A stretch of DNA of 64,000 nt from JAJDOD01 sp039024895 (GCA_039024895.1 JBCCPJ010000017.1:1-64000); one strand, 5' to 3'; numbered from the stretch's first letter, positions 16,679 to 26,403 are shown. Numbers and translations: made by a program. The notes: generated by a model from the sequence alone, not told the origin.

Positions 16679-18241
16679 ATGATCAAGAAACTGCTTACTA
16701 GCGCGGCTGCGGTTGCCATTTCAGCGCCCATGGCAATGGCCGAATATAGTATCACCGTGCTCCACACGAATGATTTCCATGACAGGTTCGAGCCTATCAA
16801 CCGCTTCGACTCGAGTTGTTCAGAAGAGGATAACACGGCAGGAGAATGCTTTGGCGGTATGGCGCGTATCGTGACCGCTGTCGAAGCGGCGAAAGCCAGG
16901 CATGAGAACTACCTGCTGGTCGATGCGGGCGATATGTTTCAAGGCACACTTTTCTATCAGTTCTATCGCGGTGATGTTGCAGCAGAGATGATGAACAAAC
17001 TCGGTTATGACGCGATGGCTGTGGGCAACCACGAGTTCAATCATGGTCCGGAGAGCCTGGCGTCATTTGTTGAGAAAGCTGAATTTCCTGTTCTCATGTC
17101 AAACGCGGATCTTTCGAGTGAGCCCACACTTAAAGACCTGGTGTTAAAATCAACCGTTGTCGAAAAAGCTGGCGAAAAGATCGGGCTGGTTGGTGTTACA
17201 CCGCTTAACAATGATGAACTGAGCTCTCCCGGGCCAAACATTGTTTTCACGGATCCTTCTCCGGCTATTCAAGCAGAAGTCGATGCCTTCTTGGGCGATG
17301 GAATCAATAAAATCATCTTGCTTAGCCATTCCGGGTATCCCACTGACAATGTGATTGCGTTGAATACGACTGGTGTTGATTTGATTGTCGGTGGACACTC
17401 GAACACATTCTTGTCCAACACCGATGAGGACGCCGACGGTCCTTATCCAGACGTCGTGAATGGCGTACCAATCGTTCAGGCCTATGCCTATGGCAAGTAC
17501 CTTGGTGAGCTTGAAATCGTGTTCGATGATGAAGGCAATATCATTTCCGCAAGTGGCGAACCCATCCTCTTGGATGCAAGCGTTGAGGAAGATGCGGCGA
17601 CGAAGGCGCGTGTCGCCGAGCTTGCTGGCCCGCTTGAAGAGATTCGCAGCGAGGTGGTTTCCGAAGCCGCGGATGCGATTGAAGGGGACCGCAGCGTTTG
17701 CCGCGCGATGGAGTGTCCTATGGGGAACATCATCACCGATGCGATGCTTGATCGCGTTAAGGATCAAGGTATTGAAATCGCAATTCAAAATGGTGGAGGC
17801 ATTCGCGCTTCTATTGACGCAGGGCCGATTACCAAGGGCGAGGTACTCACCGTTCTTCCGTTCCAAAACACTTTATCCACCTTTGAAGTGTCCGGCGCGA
17901 CCATCGTTGCGGCTCTTGAGAACGGTGTAAGTCAGTTGGAAGATGGCGCTGGCCGCTTTCCGCAGGTCTCGGGCATGAGCTACACCTTTGATCCGGCAGC
18001 GGAGCCGGGCAGCCGGGTTAGCGACATTTTGGTGGGTGGCGCGCCAATTGAGTTGGAAAAGATGTATGGCGTTGTTTCCAACAACTACGTTCGTAACGGC
18101 GGAGACGGGTACGATATGTTTGTCGGTGCCGAAAACGCCTATGACTTTGGTCCCGACCTGGCAGACGTAACAGCCGACTACATGGCAACAAACGCGCCAG
18201 TGACCCCGTTCACTGATGGCAGGATCAGCATCAAAGAGTGA
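16679..18241 (+). CDS. Periplasmic 5'-nucleotidase / metallophosphatase (UshA-like)
   Basis: A 520-residue secreted protein. Residues 1-21 form a signal peptide ending AMA. The calcineurin-like metal-binding motifs follow: VLHTNDFHDRF, VDAGDMFQG, GNHEFNHG and GGHSNTFL. The C-terminal 5'-nucleotidase domain begins near residue 330 with GNIITDAMLDR, NGGGIRASI and YVRNGGDGYDMF for substrate binding. It should dephosphorylate extracellular nucleotides or cyclic phosphodiesters in the periplasm. It is transcribed alone, with a weak hairpin after the stop. Confidence 0.92.
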   Translation: MIKKLLTSAAAVAISAPMAMAEYSITVLHTNDFHDRFEPINRFDSSCSEEDNTAGECFGGMARIVTAVEAAKARHENYLLVDAGDMFQGTLFYQFYRGDVAAEMMNKLGYDAMAVGNHEFNHGPESLASFVEKAEFPVLMSNADLSSEPTLKDLVLKSTVVEKAGEKIGLVGVTPLNNDELSSPGPNIVFTDPSPAIQAEVDAFLGDGINKIILLSHSGYPTDNVIALNTTGVDLIVGGHSNTFLSNTDEDADGPYPDVVNGVPIVQAYAYGKYLGELEIVFDDEGNIISASGEPILLDASVEEDAATKARVAELAGPLEEIRSEVVSEAADAIEGDRSVCRAMECPMGNIITDAMLDRVKDQGIEIAIQNGGGIRASIDAGPITKGEVLTVLPFQNTLSTFEVSGATIVAALENGVSQLEDGAGRFPQVSGMSYTFDPAAEPGSRVSDILVGGAPIELEKMYGVVSNNYVRNGGDGYDMFVGAENAYDFGPDLADVTADYMATNAPVTPFTDGRISIKE

Positions 18242-18262
18242 TTAAAGGGACGTAGTGCAAAG

Positions 18263-18286
18263 AGGGCGCTCCAGATGGGGCGCCTT
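18263..18286 (+). terminator. Possible terminator after the nucleotidase gene
   Basis: An AGGGCGC-type arm pairs with GGCGCCTT across an 8-9 base loop, between the convergent nucleotidase and yqgE genes. The stem has GU or mismatched positions and no clear T-run, so it is only a candidate. Confidence 0.35.
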
Positions 18287-18307
18287 CAAACTGCGTTAAT
18301 GCAAAAA

Positions 18308-18877
18308 CTACGCATTGCCCGCAGTAGATGACAAAGACAACGGATCCACGCCCAAGCTTTTCAGCGCGGCTTCCCATTTACCGTCGTCATGGGTTCCAAA
18401 AACCAAATCATGTTCTGCATCACAGGTCAGCCAGCCATTCTGCATGATTTCGCTTTCAAGCTGACCTGGTCCCCAACCGGAGTAGCCCAGTGCAAGCAGC
18501 GCCGACGATGGACCGGCGCCTCGGGCAATGTCCTCAAGGACATCCAGAGTGGCAGTCATGCCGAAGCTATCGCTTACCCGTAGAGTTGCCGCTTCTGCCA
18601 TATAGTCGTTGCTATGGAGAACAAAGCCACGCTCATTCTCGACAGGCCCGCCGAAGTGAACGCGGATATCACGTTGGCTTGGGCCCGCCGCGATATCAAG
18701 TTGCTCAAGTAGGTTATCGAAGCGCACCTCACGCGATGGTTTATTGACGATCAAACCAAGTGCGCCGTCCTCTGAGTGCGCACACATGAATACCACGCTT
18801 TTTTCAAACCGAAGGTCACCCATCCCGGGCATGGCAATCAGCAGCATTCCGTCGAGAGACGTCACTAAATCCGTCAT
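18308..18877 (-). CDS. YqgE/AlgH family protein
   Basis: A 189-residue YqgE/AlgH (DUF179) protein, recognised by GMLLIAMPGMGDLRFEKSVV (about 9-28), GALGLIVNKPS, VHFGGPVENERGFVLHS and ALGYSGWGPGQLE. The family is widespread and cytoplasmic with no settled biochemical role. I start at ATG 18877; an in-frame ATG at 18934 would add 19 residues without family similarity. A TATAAT lies about 20 bases upstream of the chosen ATG, so the transcript may have a very short leader. Confidence 0.88.
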   Translation of the reverse strand: MTDLVTSLDGMLLIAMPGMGDLRFEKSVVFMCAHSEDGALGLIVNKPSREVRFDNLLEQLDIAAGPSQRDIRVHFGGPVENERGFVLHSNDYMAEAATLRVSDSFGMTATLDVLEDIARGAGPSSALLALGYSGWGPGQLESEIMQNGWLTCDAEHDLVFGTHDDGKWEAALKSLGVDPLSLSSTAGNA

Positions 18878-18991
18878 ACAACTATAATTTGGAGCATTAT
18901 ATGAGCGCATCAAGTGGAATGATGTCACGTTCACGATCCATTACCTGATTGTGATTTCCAAGTTTGAAGCGGAAAAGGATACAGCGATGCC

Positions 18992-19765
18992 ATGTTGAGA
19001 ACTCTAACGACCGCCGCGCTTTGCCTGCTGACCTCTCCAGCGCTACCGCAATCCTCAGGTTTGCCGATCGAAGGTAATCTGTTGCCGGGTTGGCGCGAAG
19101 CCGATGGACGGCACATCGCTGGCATTGCCCTTGATTTGGCGCCGGGCTGGAAGACCTACTGGCGCGTACCGGGTGCAGGAGGTATCCCGCCGAGTTTCAA
19201 TTGGTCCGGTTCAAGCAATATCGTCCAGGCCGAGGTGCACTACCCGGTGCCAAAGGTGATGGATCAAAACGGGCTTCAATCAATCGGATACGATGAGAAT
19301 GTTGTTTTTCCCGTTATCATCACAACTCAAAGCGCCGACGCTCCAATCATACTCAAGGCGGAGGTGGATTTGGGTGTTTGCGAAGAAGTCTGCATTCCAA
19401 TGACGCTCCAACTTACTGCCCGTTTGCCTGCGCTGGGGTCGCCCAACGCGGCAATTGCAGCAAGTCTTGAGAGCCAACCCAGAAGCGCCGGGTCTTTTGA
19501 TTGTGAGATCACACCGATCAAAGACGGTCTCGCCCTTCGTGCGACTACTGATCAAGCCTCCTTGAAGGCGGACATTGCGGTGATCGAAATTTCCACGCCC
19601 GGTGTTTGGGTGTCGCCCTCGGATGTCTTGCAGCGTGGGGCGACATTGGTTGCCGAAGTGGAGATGGTACCCCCAAACGCGCAGCCCTTTGCGTTGGCCC
19701 GGAGCGATGTTCGTCTGACACTGATTGGCGAAGGCCGCGCGGTCGAGCTAAACGGCTGTGGTTAA
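18992..19765 (+). CDS. Secreted DsbD N-terminal-domain-like protein
   Basis: A 257-residue protein with a signal peptide ending near residue 18-20 (TSPALPQS). The mature part has the DsbD-alpha-like pattern: WKTYWRVPGAGGIPPSFNWS (about 51-70) and the cysteine pair VDLGVCEEVCIPM (about 125-137). In DsbD such a pair receives electrons in the periplasm and reduces partner thiols. This protein lacks the DsbD membrane domain, so it would depend on a CcdA-type partner, not present here. It is convergent with the RND permease. Confidence 0.82.
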   Translation: MLRTLTTAALCLLTSPALPQSSGLPIEGNLLPGWREADGRHIAGIALDLAPGWKTYWRVPGAGGIPPSFNWSGSSNIVQAEVHYPVPKVMDQNGLQSIGYDENVVFPVIITTQSADAPIILKAEVDLGVCEEVCIPMTLQLTARLPALGSPNAAIAASLESQPRSAGSFDCEITPIKDGLALRATTDQASLKADIAVIEISTPGVWVSPSDVLQRGATLVAEVEMVPPNAQPFALARSDVRLTLIGEGRAVELNGCG

Positions 19766-19793
19766 TCGCGATCAGCGTCAAACAAAGCCTAGA

Positions 19794-19810
19794 ACGCCAA
19801 GTATTGGCGT
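19794..19810. terminator. Perfect hairpin between convergent genes
   Basis: ACGCCAA (19794-19800) and TTGGCGT (19804-19810) are perfect reverse complements with a 3-base loop. They lie in the 78-base gap between the convergent DsbD-N-like gene and the RND permease. There is no strong T-run, so a bidirectional terminator is plausible but not sure. Confidence 0.45.
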
Positions 19811-19843
19811 CAGTTGAGATTTCAAGGTTCTACTGGCCAGCAG

Positions 19844-22800
19844 TCAAAGGCGTGACGTTTGTGCAAAACGGACGCTGGCCATGACCCACAGAAAAGCACT
19901 CCACAACGCAGTGCCGATGATGAAAGCGCCCAACGCGAGGGGCATAGATTCTGCGCCGCCCAATAGGCTTGGCAGTTTATCAGTGACCATTGTGCTGCCA
20001 AGCGTAGCGGCAAAGATACCTGTCAGACCTATCGCTCCAACCGTTAGCAGAGCGGAGAGGCCGGGCGCGCGGCCACTGCGGGAAAGCCCCCGACGGAAGG
20101 CGCGCGTGTTACGGCCGATATCATGCCCAATTGCTAAAAAGGACGGAACGATGAGCAGGACAAGAAAGAACCCAAACCCTAGCCCATAGGTGAGTGTGAT
20201 CACAGTTGGACGGAGGAACTGTGCCTGTTGCGATGTCTCATACAACAGTGGCGCCAAACCGAGAACCGTCGTAGCTGTTGTGAGAAACACCGGTCGAAGA
20301 CGGTCTGCAGCCCCATCGATGATTGCGGGGACCAGGCCACGGTCTTCCGCATATTCGTCGACTGTTGTTACCAAGACGATACTGTCGTTGATGATAATCC
20401 CGACCATACCGATCAGGCCAATCACAGAGAACATGGAAAGAGGTACATCCCAGATATAGTGGCCCCAAATCGCCCCAACGAGGCCGAACGGGATGATCCC
20501 CATGACAACGAAGGGTCGCGACCAGCTCGCAAACACCCAACACAACGTCAGGTAAATACCAGCCAAGCAAAGCACTAAGCCGGTCATTGCGTCCGCCAAG
20601 AACTCTCGCTCCTGTTCAGCTAGTCCGGCCGTATATGTGGAAATTCCGAAGTCTTCTTCGATCTGCGGGAGGATAACCTCGGTCAGTTGCTTCTGAATGG
20701 CTGTCGCTTGATCCGCATCGTCTTCAGAAATATCGCCGGTAACGGTTACGACCTGCGCGCCATTTTCGCGCCGGATCACGGAAAAGCTGTTTTGACGTTG
20801 GACGGTCACAATATCAGCAAGTGGCACGAAAGTACCTTCGCCGGTCGCAGACGGCCCCGTTCGGATCAGGAGCCGGTCCAAGAAATCTGCGGTCAACTCC
20901 CTGGAAGGCACTTCTACACGGATAGATGCCGTGCGTGGACCATCCGGGTAGGTGGCAGCCTCAATTCCATTCAAACGACCACGAAGAGTGCGCCCCAAGT
21001 CATCGATAGTAAGCCCCAGCGCTTGACCCTGAGGCGTAAGCTCCAAAATCAATTCTTCTTTGTCGTAAGACAACGAATCCTCAAGGGCGGAAATCTCGCC
21101 AAACTGGGCCAGCTGCGCTTTGAGGACTTCTGCGGCTTCCTTCAGCGTCTCCGAATTCGCGCCCGACAGCTCCACATCGATCGCATCGCCCCCGGGCCCG
21201 GATCGCCAGCCTCGAAAACTCACGGTTTCAAGCAAAGGATGGCGCGGCACGGCATCTTGCAACTCTGCAACGAACGAAAAGCTGGAATAAGGCCGTAAGT
21301 CAGCATCAATCAACTCGATGGCAATCGAGCCAAGCTGGTAACTTTCCTTTGTTTCCTGGCCGGAAAGCCCGCGACCGCTGGTACCACCAATTTCCGCCAT
21401 GGCAAATTTGACAGGGTTAGTGCCATGTTCGCTTTCGTATTTTGCGCCAACTTCTTCGACTGTAGTCTGCAGCGTCCGCATGAAAGCGTAGGTATCTTCC
21501 CGGGTCGCGCCGGGTACCATTGCGAAGTTCCCAGTAACTGAGTTGCGTTCAGGCGCATTGAAGAAACGCCATGGCACATCACCGCGTATGAACAGCACGG
21601 CTTGGCTGGCGAGTACGACGAGGGCAACCGCAACAACAGGATAGCGCGCCCAGATCACGGCGGCGATGAAAGGACGAAACAAGGTCTCGCGCACCCAACG
21701 GAAACCTTTGTTCACTTGCCTAGACGGCCAATCATACCAATGTTCTTTCGCGCTGTTGGCCAACGCGTGTTTCATGTGATGCGGCAGAATTAAGAAGCAC
21801 TCGATCAGTGATGCGATCAAGACTACGATCACGGTAAAGGGAATGTCGACGATAAGATCGCCGAACCGGCCGCCCACAACAGACAAACCGAAAAAGGCAA
21901 TAACGGTAGTGATTGTTGCAGAAAACACTGGTGTGAACATGCGTCGCGCTGCATTCTCTGCTGCCGTTGCCGGGTCTTCACCTAATCGGCGCGCTCGAAA
22001 ATCAGCGTGCTCCCCAACGACGATAGCATCGTCCACGACGATCCCTAGCGTAATGATCAGAGCAAAGAGCGAGATCATATTCAGAGTTATGCCCGCCAAG
22101 AACATCATGGCGACGGCAGCTGTCATTGCGACGGGTATGCCTGCTGCCACCCAGAACGCTGTCCGCGCATTCAGAAAAAGAAACAAAAGCAGGACTACAA
22201 GACCAAGCCCCATTAATCCGTTATCGAGGAGAATGTTTAACCGGCTGGTAATGTCTTCCGCGAGTGTCCGAATTAATGTGATTTCGACGCCACGGGGCAC
22301 ACTTACCTGCATCTCTGCCGCCACGTCCTCAACAACGCGCTGCATGCGTATGGCATCGCCTGTTGCTGACCGATCAACCCGAATTGAGATCGCGGGTTCC
22401 GGGCCAACAAAGTAGGCACGATCACGATCAACGCCTTCCACGAGAACACGCGCGACATCACCCACAGTCAGTTGTGTTCCCGCATCGGTGGTACGCAACA
22501 CGATATCTGCAATCTGATCCGCAGATCGTTTCGCGACGCCAGTGCGCACGCGTTGCGCACCGGACACATCACCTGCCGGGCTTGCCTCTGTTTCGCTCGC
22601 AATGACGCTCGCAATCTGCTGCATCGTCAAATCATGACGGATCAAATCGAGTGATGTGACTTCGACGATGGTCTCAGGCGCTGCAATCCCCCGAATGGTC
22701 GTGCGCGTAATCCCTTCGACGAAGAGGCGAGACACGAATTCATCAGATAGGTTTGCAAGTTGGTCGACACCAACTGGGCCCTTAATGACCACATCCGTCA

Positions 22801-23233
22801 CCCGATCCGACCAACGCCCACGCTGAAATTCTGGATCGTCGGCATCCTCCGGCAAGTTATTGATGCCGTTCAATACGGTTTGCACGTCCTCTTGCGCTTG
22901 CGCCATGTCCCAGCCGGGCTCAAACTCTAGCGTCACATAGCCAGCACCGACCCGGGACGTACCGTATGTCTCCGTGACACCGTCGACAGCTTGAAGCTCC
23001 GGCTCCAATATCTGAATTATCGAAGCATCGATGTCCTCCGCCCCTGCGTCGTCCCAATGCACGATGATATCGATGTCATCGACAACCACATCGGGGAAGA
23101 ACTGCGCTCGCATTTGCGGTATCGCGTAGAACCCCGCGAGCAAAAGCATCATGAGAAGGAGGTTTGCCGCTGTTCTATGCCGGACGAAGTAAGAGAGAAT
23201 CCCGCCGGTTGCTTTGCTCAGGTCCCGTGCCAT
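19844..23233 (-). CDS. RND-family efflux permease (AcrB/MexF type)
   Basis: A 1129-residue inner membrane pump of the hydrophobe/amphiphile efflux family. One membrane helix near residue 17-37 is followed by a periplasmic loop. The first block of helices contains the proton-relay aspartates in ITLGIVVDDAIVVGEHADFR. A second periplasmic loop and second helix block (GIIINDSIVLVTTVDEYAED) complete the two-fold repeat. It lies 25 bases after the adaptor gene on the same strand. No outer membrane channel gene is adjacent. The substrate is unknown. Confidence 0.93.
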   Translation of the reverse strand: MARDLSKATGGILSYFVRHRTAANLLLMMLLLAGFYAIPQMRAQFFPDVVVDDIDIIVHWDDAGAEDIDASIIQILEPELQAVDGVTETYGTSRVGAGYVTLEFEPGWDMAQAQEDVQTVLNGINNLPEDADDPEFQRGRWSDRVTDVVIKGPVGVDQLANLSDEFVSRLFVEGITRTTIRGIAAPETIVEVTSLDLIRHDLTMQQIASVIASETEASPAGDVSGAQRVRTGVAKRSADQIADIVLRTTDAGTQLTVGDVARVLVEGVDRDRAYFVGPEPAISIRVDRSATGDAIRMQRVVEDVAAEMQVSVPRGVEITLIRTLAEDITSRLNILLDNGLMGLGLVVLLLFLFLNARTAFWVAAGIPVAMTAAVAMMFLAGITLNMISLFALIITLGIVVDDAIVVGEHADFRARRLGEDPATAAENAARRMFTPVFSATITTVIAFFGLSVVGGRFGDLIVDIPFTVIVVLIASLIECFLILPHHMKHALANSAKEHWYDWPSRQVNKGFRWVRETLFRPFIAAVIWARYPVVAVALVVLASQAVLFIRGDVPWRFFNAPERNSVTGNFAMVPGATREDTYAFMRTLQTTVEEVGAKYESEHGTNPVKFAMAEIGGTSGRGLSGQETKESYQLGSIAIELIDADLRPYSSFSFVAELQDAVPRHPLLETVSFRGWRSGPGGDAIDVELSGANSETLKEAAEVLKAQLAQFGEISALEDSLSYDKEELILELTPQGQALGLTIDDLGRTLRGRLNGIEAATYPDGPRTASIRVEVPSRELTADFLDRLLIRTGPSATGEGTFVPLADIVTVQRQNSFSVIRRENGAQVVTVTGDISEDDADQATAIQKQLTEVILPQIEEDFGISTYTAGLAEQEREFLADAMTGLVLCLAGIYLTLCWVFASWSRPFVVMGIIPFGLVGAIWGHYIWDVPLSMFSVIGLIGMVGIIINDSIVLVTTVDEYAEDRGLVPAIIDGAADRLRPVFLTTATTVLGLAPLLYETSQQAQFLRPTVITLTYGLGFGFFLVLLIVPSFLAIGHDIGRNTRAFRRGLSRSGRAPGLSALLTVGAIGLTGIFAATLGSTMVTDKLPSLLGGAESMPLALGAFIIGTALWSAFLWVMASVRFAQTSRL

Positions 23234-23258
23234 TTAGCGCTCCTGACTCACGTTTTGC

Positions 23259-24713
23259 TCAATTCATCCGGCCTTCGATACGCTCCACCACGCGTGCCGG
23301 CACCTTATCTTCGTTGAGTTGGGCAAGAACGCGCGCTTTTGCCTCCGCTGGCATGAATTGATTTCCTTCGACAAAAGTAACCAAACGGGCGCGCCTTTCC
23401 GGATCAAGCGCAACCATTTCGGGCTCAGCCGGTGCTTCGGCGGCGCCGGGTCGAACGGGGCGTATGCGGATGCCCGCACCGAGCAATGGTGATCGTTCGG
23501 CTACGATCTCGCGACCCGCTAAACCGCGTGCCCGGATCAAAACATCATCACCTTCACGACGAAGAACCTGAATTTCTGACACCTCAAGGCGGTTTTCGTC
23601 ACCAACGACCAGAACGGTGCCACCCGCATCGACCGCCGTCGAAGGGACGCGTGCCACGCGGTCTAGGGGCGGCTCGCTAATCTCAACGGCCACGAAATCA
23701 CCGGGTTTGAAACCTAAAGCCGCCTCTAGGCTCGCAAAGAGAAGTCGACCGGTCTGCCCCTCCCCAACAGCTGCGCTTTCGCGGCTTATCCGCCCGGAGG
23801 CTTCCAAATTCACACCGAAAACGTCGATAGATGCCGTTACGTCTGCGCCAACCAATTCGCCACTGTCGGACACAAACCGCGAATACTGAGGGGTTGAAAG
23901 CCGGAATGATACCTCGAGGGCAGCCGGGTCTATCAGTTCTGCCAGGGTTTCGCCCGCACTGACAAGTCCGCCTTCGACAATTGCGACGTCATTCAGGACG
24001 CCGGAAAACTCCGCTTTGACTTCCGTATCTGCCAAACGACGTTCTGCGTCGCGTAAAGCGATTTCACGTCGCTGTAGTGCGGTTGTCGCCTGATCGGCCC
24101 GAGCTTCTGTGTTTGCTGCTGACTGTCGCTGGGACAAAATCGATTGATTGGCGGATGACAACGCCAGTGCCGCTGTTTCGACGGCTGATTGCGACCCGAC
24201 ACCCCGGTCAAGTAAATCTTCCTGTCGTGCCAAAGCACTGGCGCGTAACCGCGCTTGATCCTCTGCTGCCAGAATTTCATCCTTCGCCAAAACAAGCGTG
24301 CGTTGCGCATCGCGTAGTTCCGCCTCAGCTTCCGCCTTGTCGGCCATGGCAGTCTCGAGGGCGGATTGCGCTTCGGATGGATCGATGCGCAAAAGAAGCT
24401 CGCCCGCTGAAACAGACCCGCCTTCCTCGAACGTATCGGACGACCAAATGACTTCACCCGCCGTTGCTGCACGTAACTGTAGCGACCGTCTTGAGCGGAC
24501 TTCCCCAAATGTCCTTAGGACGGGTTGAATGGTCTGGGGCTCAATAGTTGTAACGTTGGCTGCAAAGACACGTTCTCGCGCAGGCCTCGTTTGGGTCTCG
24601 GCGTTCATTTGATCTTGAATTGCCTGCCAAACGGAGTTGCCTGCATACGCCATCAGGCCGGCCGTAACCGCAAGCAAAAACAGGCCAACAATTGATCGTC
24701 TTATGAATCGCAC
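23259..24713 (-). CDS. RND efflux periplasmic adaptor (membrane fusion protein)
   Basis: A 484-residue adaptor joining the RND pump to an outer membrane channel. An N-terminal anchor (residues 8-28) is followed by the first half of a lipoyl-like domain (EVRSRRSLQLRAATAGEVIW) and a long alpha-helical hairpin rich in A, E, Q and R (about 110-220). The second lipoyl half and beta-barrel come next (EFSGVLNDVAIVEGGLVSAG). The C-terminal ~50 residues (PERRARLVTFVEGNQFMPAE onward) are an extension beyond the usual fold. It is the first gene of the pair. Confidence 0.92.
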   Translation of the reverse strand: MRFIRRSIVGLFLLAVTAGLMAYAGNSVWQAIQDQMNAETQTRPARERVFAANVTTIEPQTIQPVLRTFGEVRSRRSLQLRAATAGEVIWSSDTFEEGGSVSAGELLLRIDPSEAQSALETAMADKAEAEAELRDAQRTLVLAKDEILAAEDQARLRASALARQEDLLDRGVGSQSAVETAALALSSANQSILSQRQSAANTEARADQATTALQRREIALRDAERRLADTEVKAEFSGVLNDVAIVEGGLVSAGETLAELIDPAALEVSFRLSTPQYSRFVSDSGELVGADVTASIDVFGVNLEASGRISRESAAVGEGQTGRLLFASLEAALGFKPGDFVAVEISEPPLDRVARVPSTAVDAGGTVLVVGDENRLEVSEIQVLRREGDDVLIRARGLAGREIVAERSPLLGAGIRIRPVRPGAAEAPAEPEMVALDPERRARLVTFVEGNQFMPAEAKARVLAQLNEDKVPARVVERIEGRMN

Positions 24714-24803
24714 GACACCTGTCCTTAAAGCTTCGCCTAGGCATTATATGTATGTCTTTGTGTGAATTTAGCAAAAATCACTCAGTTGATACGCATGACA
24801 CGA

Positions 24804-25346
24804 TCACTTCCGTCGCAAATGCTCATCAAGTCTTGGCATGATTTCGACGAAGTTGCAGGGGCGGTGTCGATAGTCCAACTGAAAAGCCAAAATCTGGTCC
24901 CAGGCATCCTGACACGCTCCGGGTGACCCTGGCAGTGCAAAAAGATATGTGCCGTTTGCAACGCCACCGCATGCCCGAGATTGCACCGCCGATGTCCCAA
25001 TCTTCGCCATTGAGACATGTGTGAACAAGGTGCCGAATGCATCAATTTCCTTTTCGTACACATCGCGATGGGCTTCGACGGTGACGTCGCGACCTGTCAG
25101 ACCAGTGCCGCCAGTTGTGAGGATCACGTCAATTTCCGGATCAGCGCACCATTTTCGGAGCTGTTCCGCGATTTCATCTTGCTCGTCAGGAATAATCGTT
25201 CGGTTTGTAAGTAAATGCCCTGTGGCTTCGATACGCGCGACCAAGACGTCACCTGATCGATCATTGTTGGTGGTGCGTGTGTCGCTGACCGTCATCACGG
25301 CAATGCGCACCGGCACAAACTCGCGCGTTTGGTCGATCTTGCTCAT
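24804..25346 (-). CDS. moaB: Molybdenum cofactor biosynthesis protein MoaB
   Basis: A 180-residue MoaB/MogA-family protein that adenylylates molybdopterin before molybdate insertion. It carries TVSDTRTTNNDRSGDVL (about 19-35), the TTGGTGLTGRDVT nucleotide-binding loop (about 77-89) and ALPGSPGACQDAW near the C terminus. Its start overlaps the uracil-DNA glycosylase stop by ATGA, placing it last in the pyrB run. The other Mo cofactor genes in the window are about 21 kb away at the left end. Confidence 0.92.
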   Translation of the reverse strand: MSKIDQTREFVPVRIAVMTVSDTRTTNNDRSGDVLVARIEATGHLLTNRTIIPDEQDEIAEQLRKWCADPEIDVILTTGGTGLTGRDVTVEAHRDVYEKEIDAFGTLFTHVSMAKIGTSAVQSRACGGVANGTYLFALPGSPGACQDAWDQILAFQLDYRHRPCNFVEIMPRLDEHLRRK

Positions 25347-26140
25347 CCTGAAACGCTATCTACTTTTGCACGAAGCGCCAGCAAGTCAGCCCAAGCTTCG
25401 CGTTTCGCTTCTGGTGTGCGGAGCAGATAAGCCGGATGGAACATCGGCAAGACCGGTTTTCCTAGCGCTTCATTCCACGATCCACGAAGCCGTGTGATAC
25501 CGCGCTTTCCAATCAGGGCCTGGCAGGCATGATTTCCCATCGCTACGACAATCTTGGGGTTAGCGATGGTGATGTGCTTCAATAAAAACGGTAGCATCAT
25601 CGCCATCTCATCAGGCTTAGGGTCGCGGTTTTGGGGCGGCCGCCAAGGAAGGACATTGGCGATATAGAGCGATTTCTGGACGTCGGCCGTTTGACGCGAA
25701 AGCCCCACATGGCTGAACATCAGATCAAGCAATTTTCCTGCCCGCCCAACGAACGGTCTGCCTTCGATATCCTCGTCCCGCCCGGGCGCTTCGCCGATAA
25801 TCATGACAGGTGCGCCGACCTGACCATCTGAAAAGACCAACTGCTTGGCGCCACGTTTAAGATCGCAATGATCGTAGGCTTGCATAGCCGACTTCAGCGC
25901 CTCAAGGTCCTTGGCCTCTTCCGCGAGTTTCATTGCGACTGAAACCGGATCCATGGACAGCGCTTCGGATGGTTGGACAGCTGAAACGGTGTTTTCCACC
26001 GGCTTGGGAGCCTCAGTCCGATCGATTGGCGCAACTAGAATAGCTTCGTCGACGCCCATAGCGATCTGCCACTCCAGCGCTGCTCTCATCTCCCAATACG
26101 ACATAGACCCAAGGGTAGTGCTGCGAAGGTCGGACATCAA
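25343..26140 (-). CDS. Uracil-DNA glycosylase, family-4-like, lacking Fe-S cysteines
   Basis: A 265-residue protein of the uracil-DNA glycosylase superfamily, which excises uracil from DNA. Motif 1 reads IIGEAPGRDEDIEGRPFVGR, followed by AGKLLDLM; motif 2 is MFHPAYLLR near the C terminus; NVLPWRPPQNRDP is in between. Family 4 enzymes bind a 4Fe-4S cluster with four cysteines. Here the equivalents are gone (LPWRPPQNR where KCRPPGNR is usual, MAMMLPFL where a Cys is usual), and only two Cys are visible in the whole protein. Overlaps of 4 bases with both neighbours show cotranslation. Confidence 0.88.
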   Translation of the reverse strand: MMSDLRSTTLGSMSYWEMRAALEWQIAMGVDEAILVAPIDRTEAPKPVENTVSAVQPSEALSMDPVSVAMKLAEEAKDLEALKSAMQAYDHCDLKRGAKQLVFSDGQVGAPVMIIGEAPGRDEDIEGRPFVGRAGKLLDLMFSHVGLSRQTADVQKSLYIANVLPWRPPQNRDPKPDEMAMMLPFLLKHITIANPKIVVAMGNHACQALIGKRGITRLRGSWNEALGKPVLPMFHPAYLLRTPEAKREAWADLLALRAKVDSVSG

Positions 26141-26403
26141 TCCACATCAACGCGCATGACGAAGTCAATTACCTTGTCTTCGGACATCTCGCATGGCTTT
26201 AAAAGTGTTTCACCGCTTGCCAAGCGGTACAGATTAAAGCTGATGAAGTCATTTCCTCCCAATTCCTCCGCCACCAGCTTCTGTGACCGTCCCGTTGCCA
26301 TGACTGATTTCGAAACCCGGTAGCGCTTGAACTCAAATGTCGCACCGTAGCTGCCAACTGGCATCCTATCGAATGCAGCGATGAAGGCATCGAGACCCGT
26401 CAT
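26137..26403 (-). CDS. Conserved-looking 88-residue protein of unknown function
   Basis: It starts MTGLDAFIAAFDRMPVGSYG and ends in SEDKVIDFVMRVDVD. A YRVSKSVMATGRSQKLVAEE segment and the strand FISFNLYRL suggest a small alpha/beta protein. It has ATGA overlaps with plsY upstream and the glycosylase gene downstream, which makes it a real gene. There is no signal peptide, no membrane segment and no motif I know. An in-frame extension to 26715 lies over plsY and is rejected. Confidence 0.75.
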   Translation of the reverse strand: MTGLDAFIAAFDRMPVGSYGATFEFKRYRVSKSVMATGRSQKLVAEELGGNDFISFNLYRLASGETLLKPCEMSEDKVIDFVMRVDVD

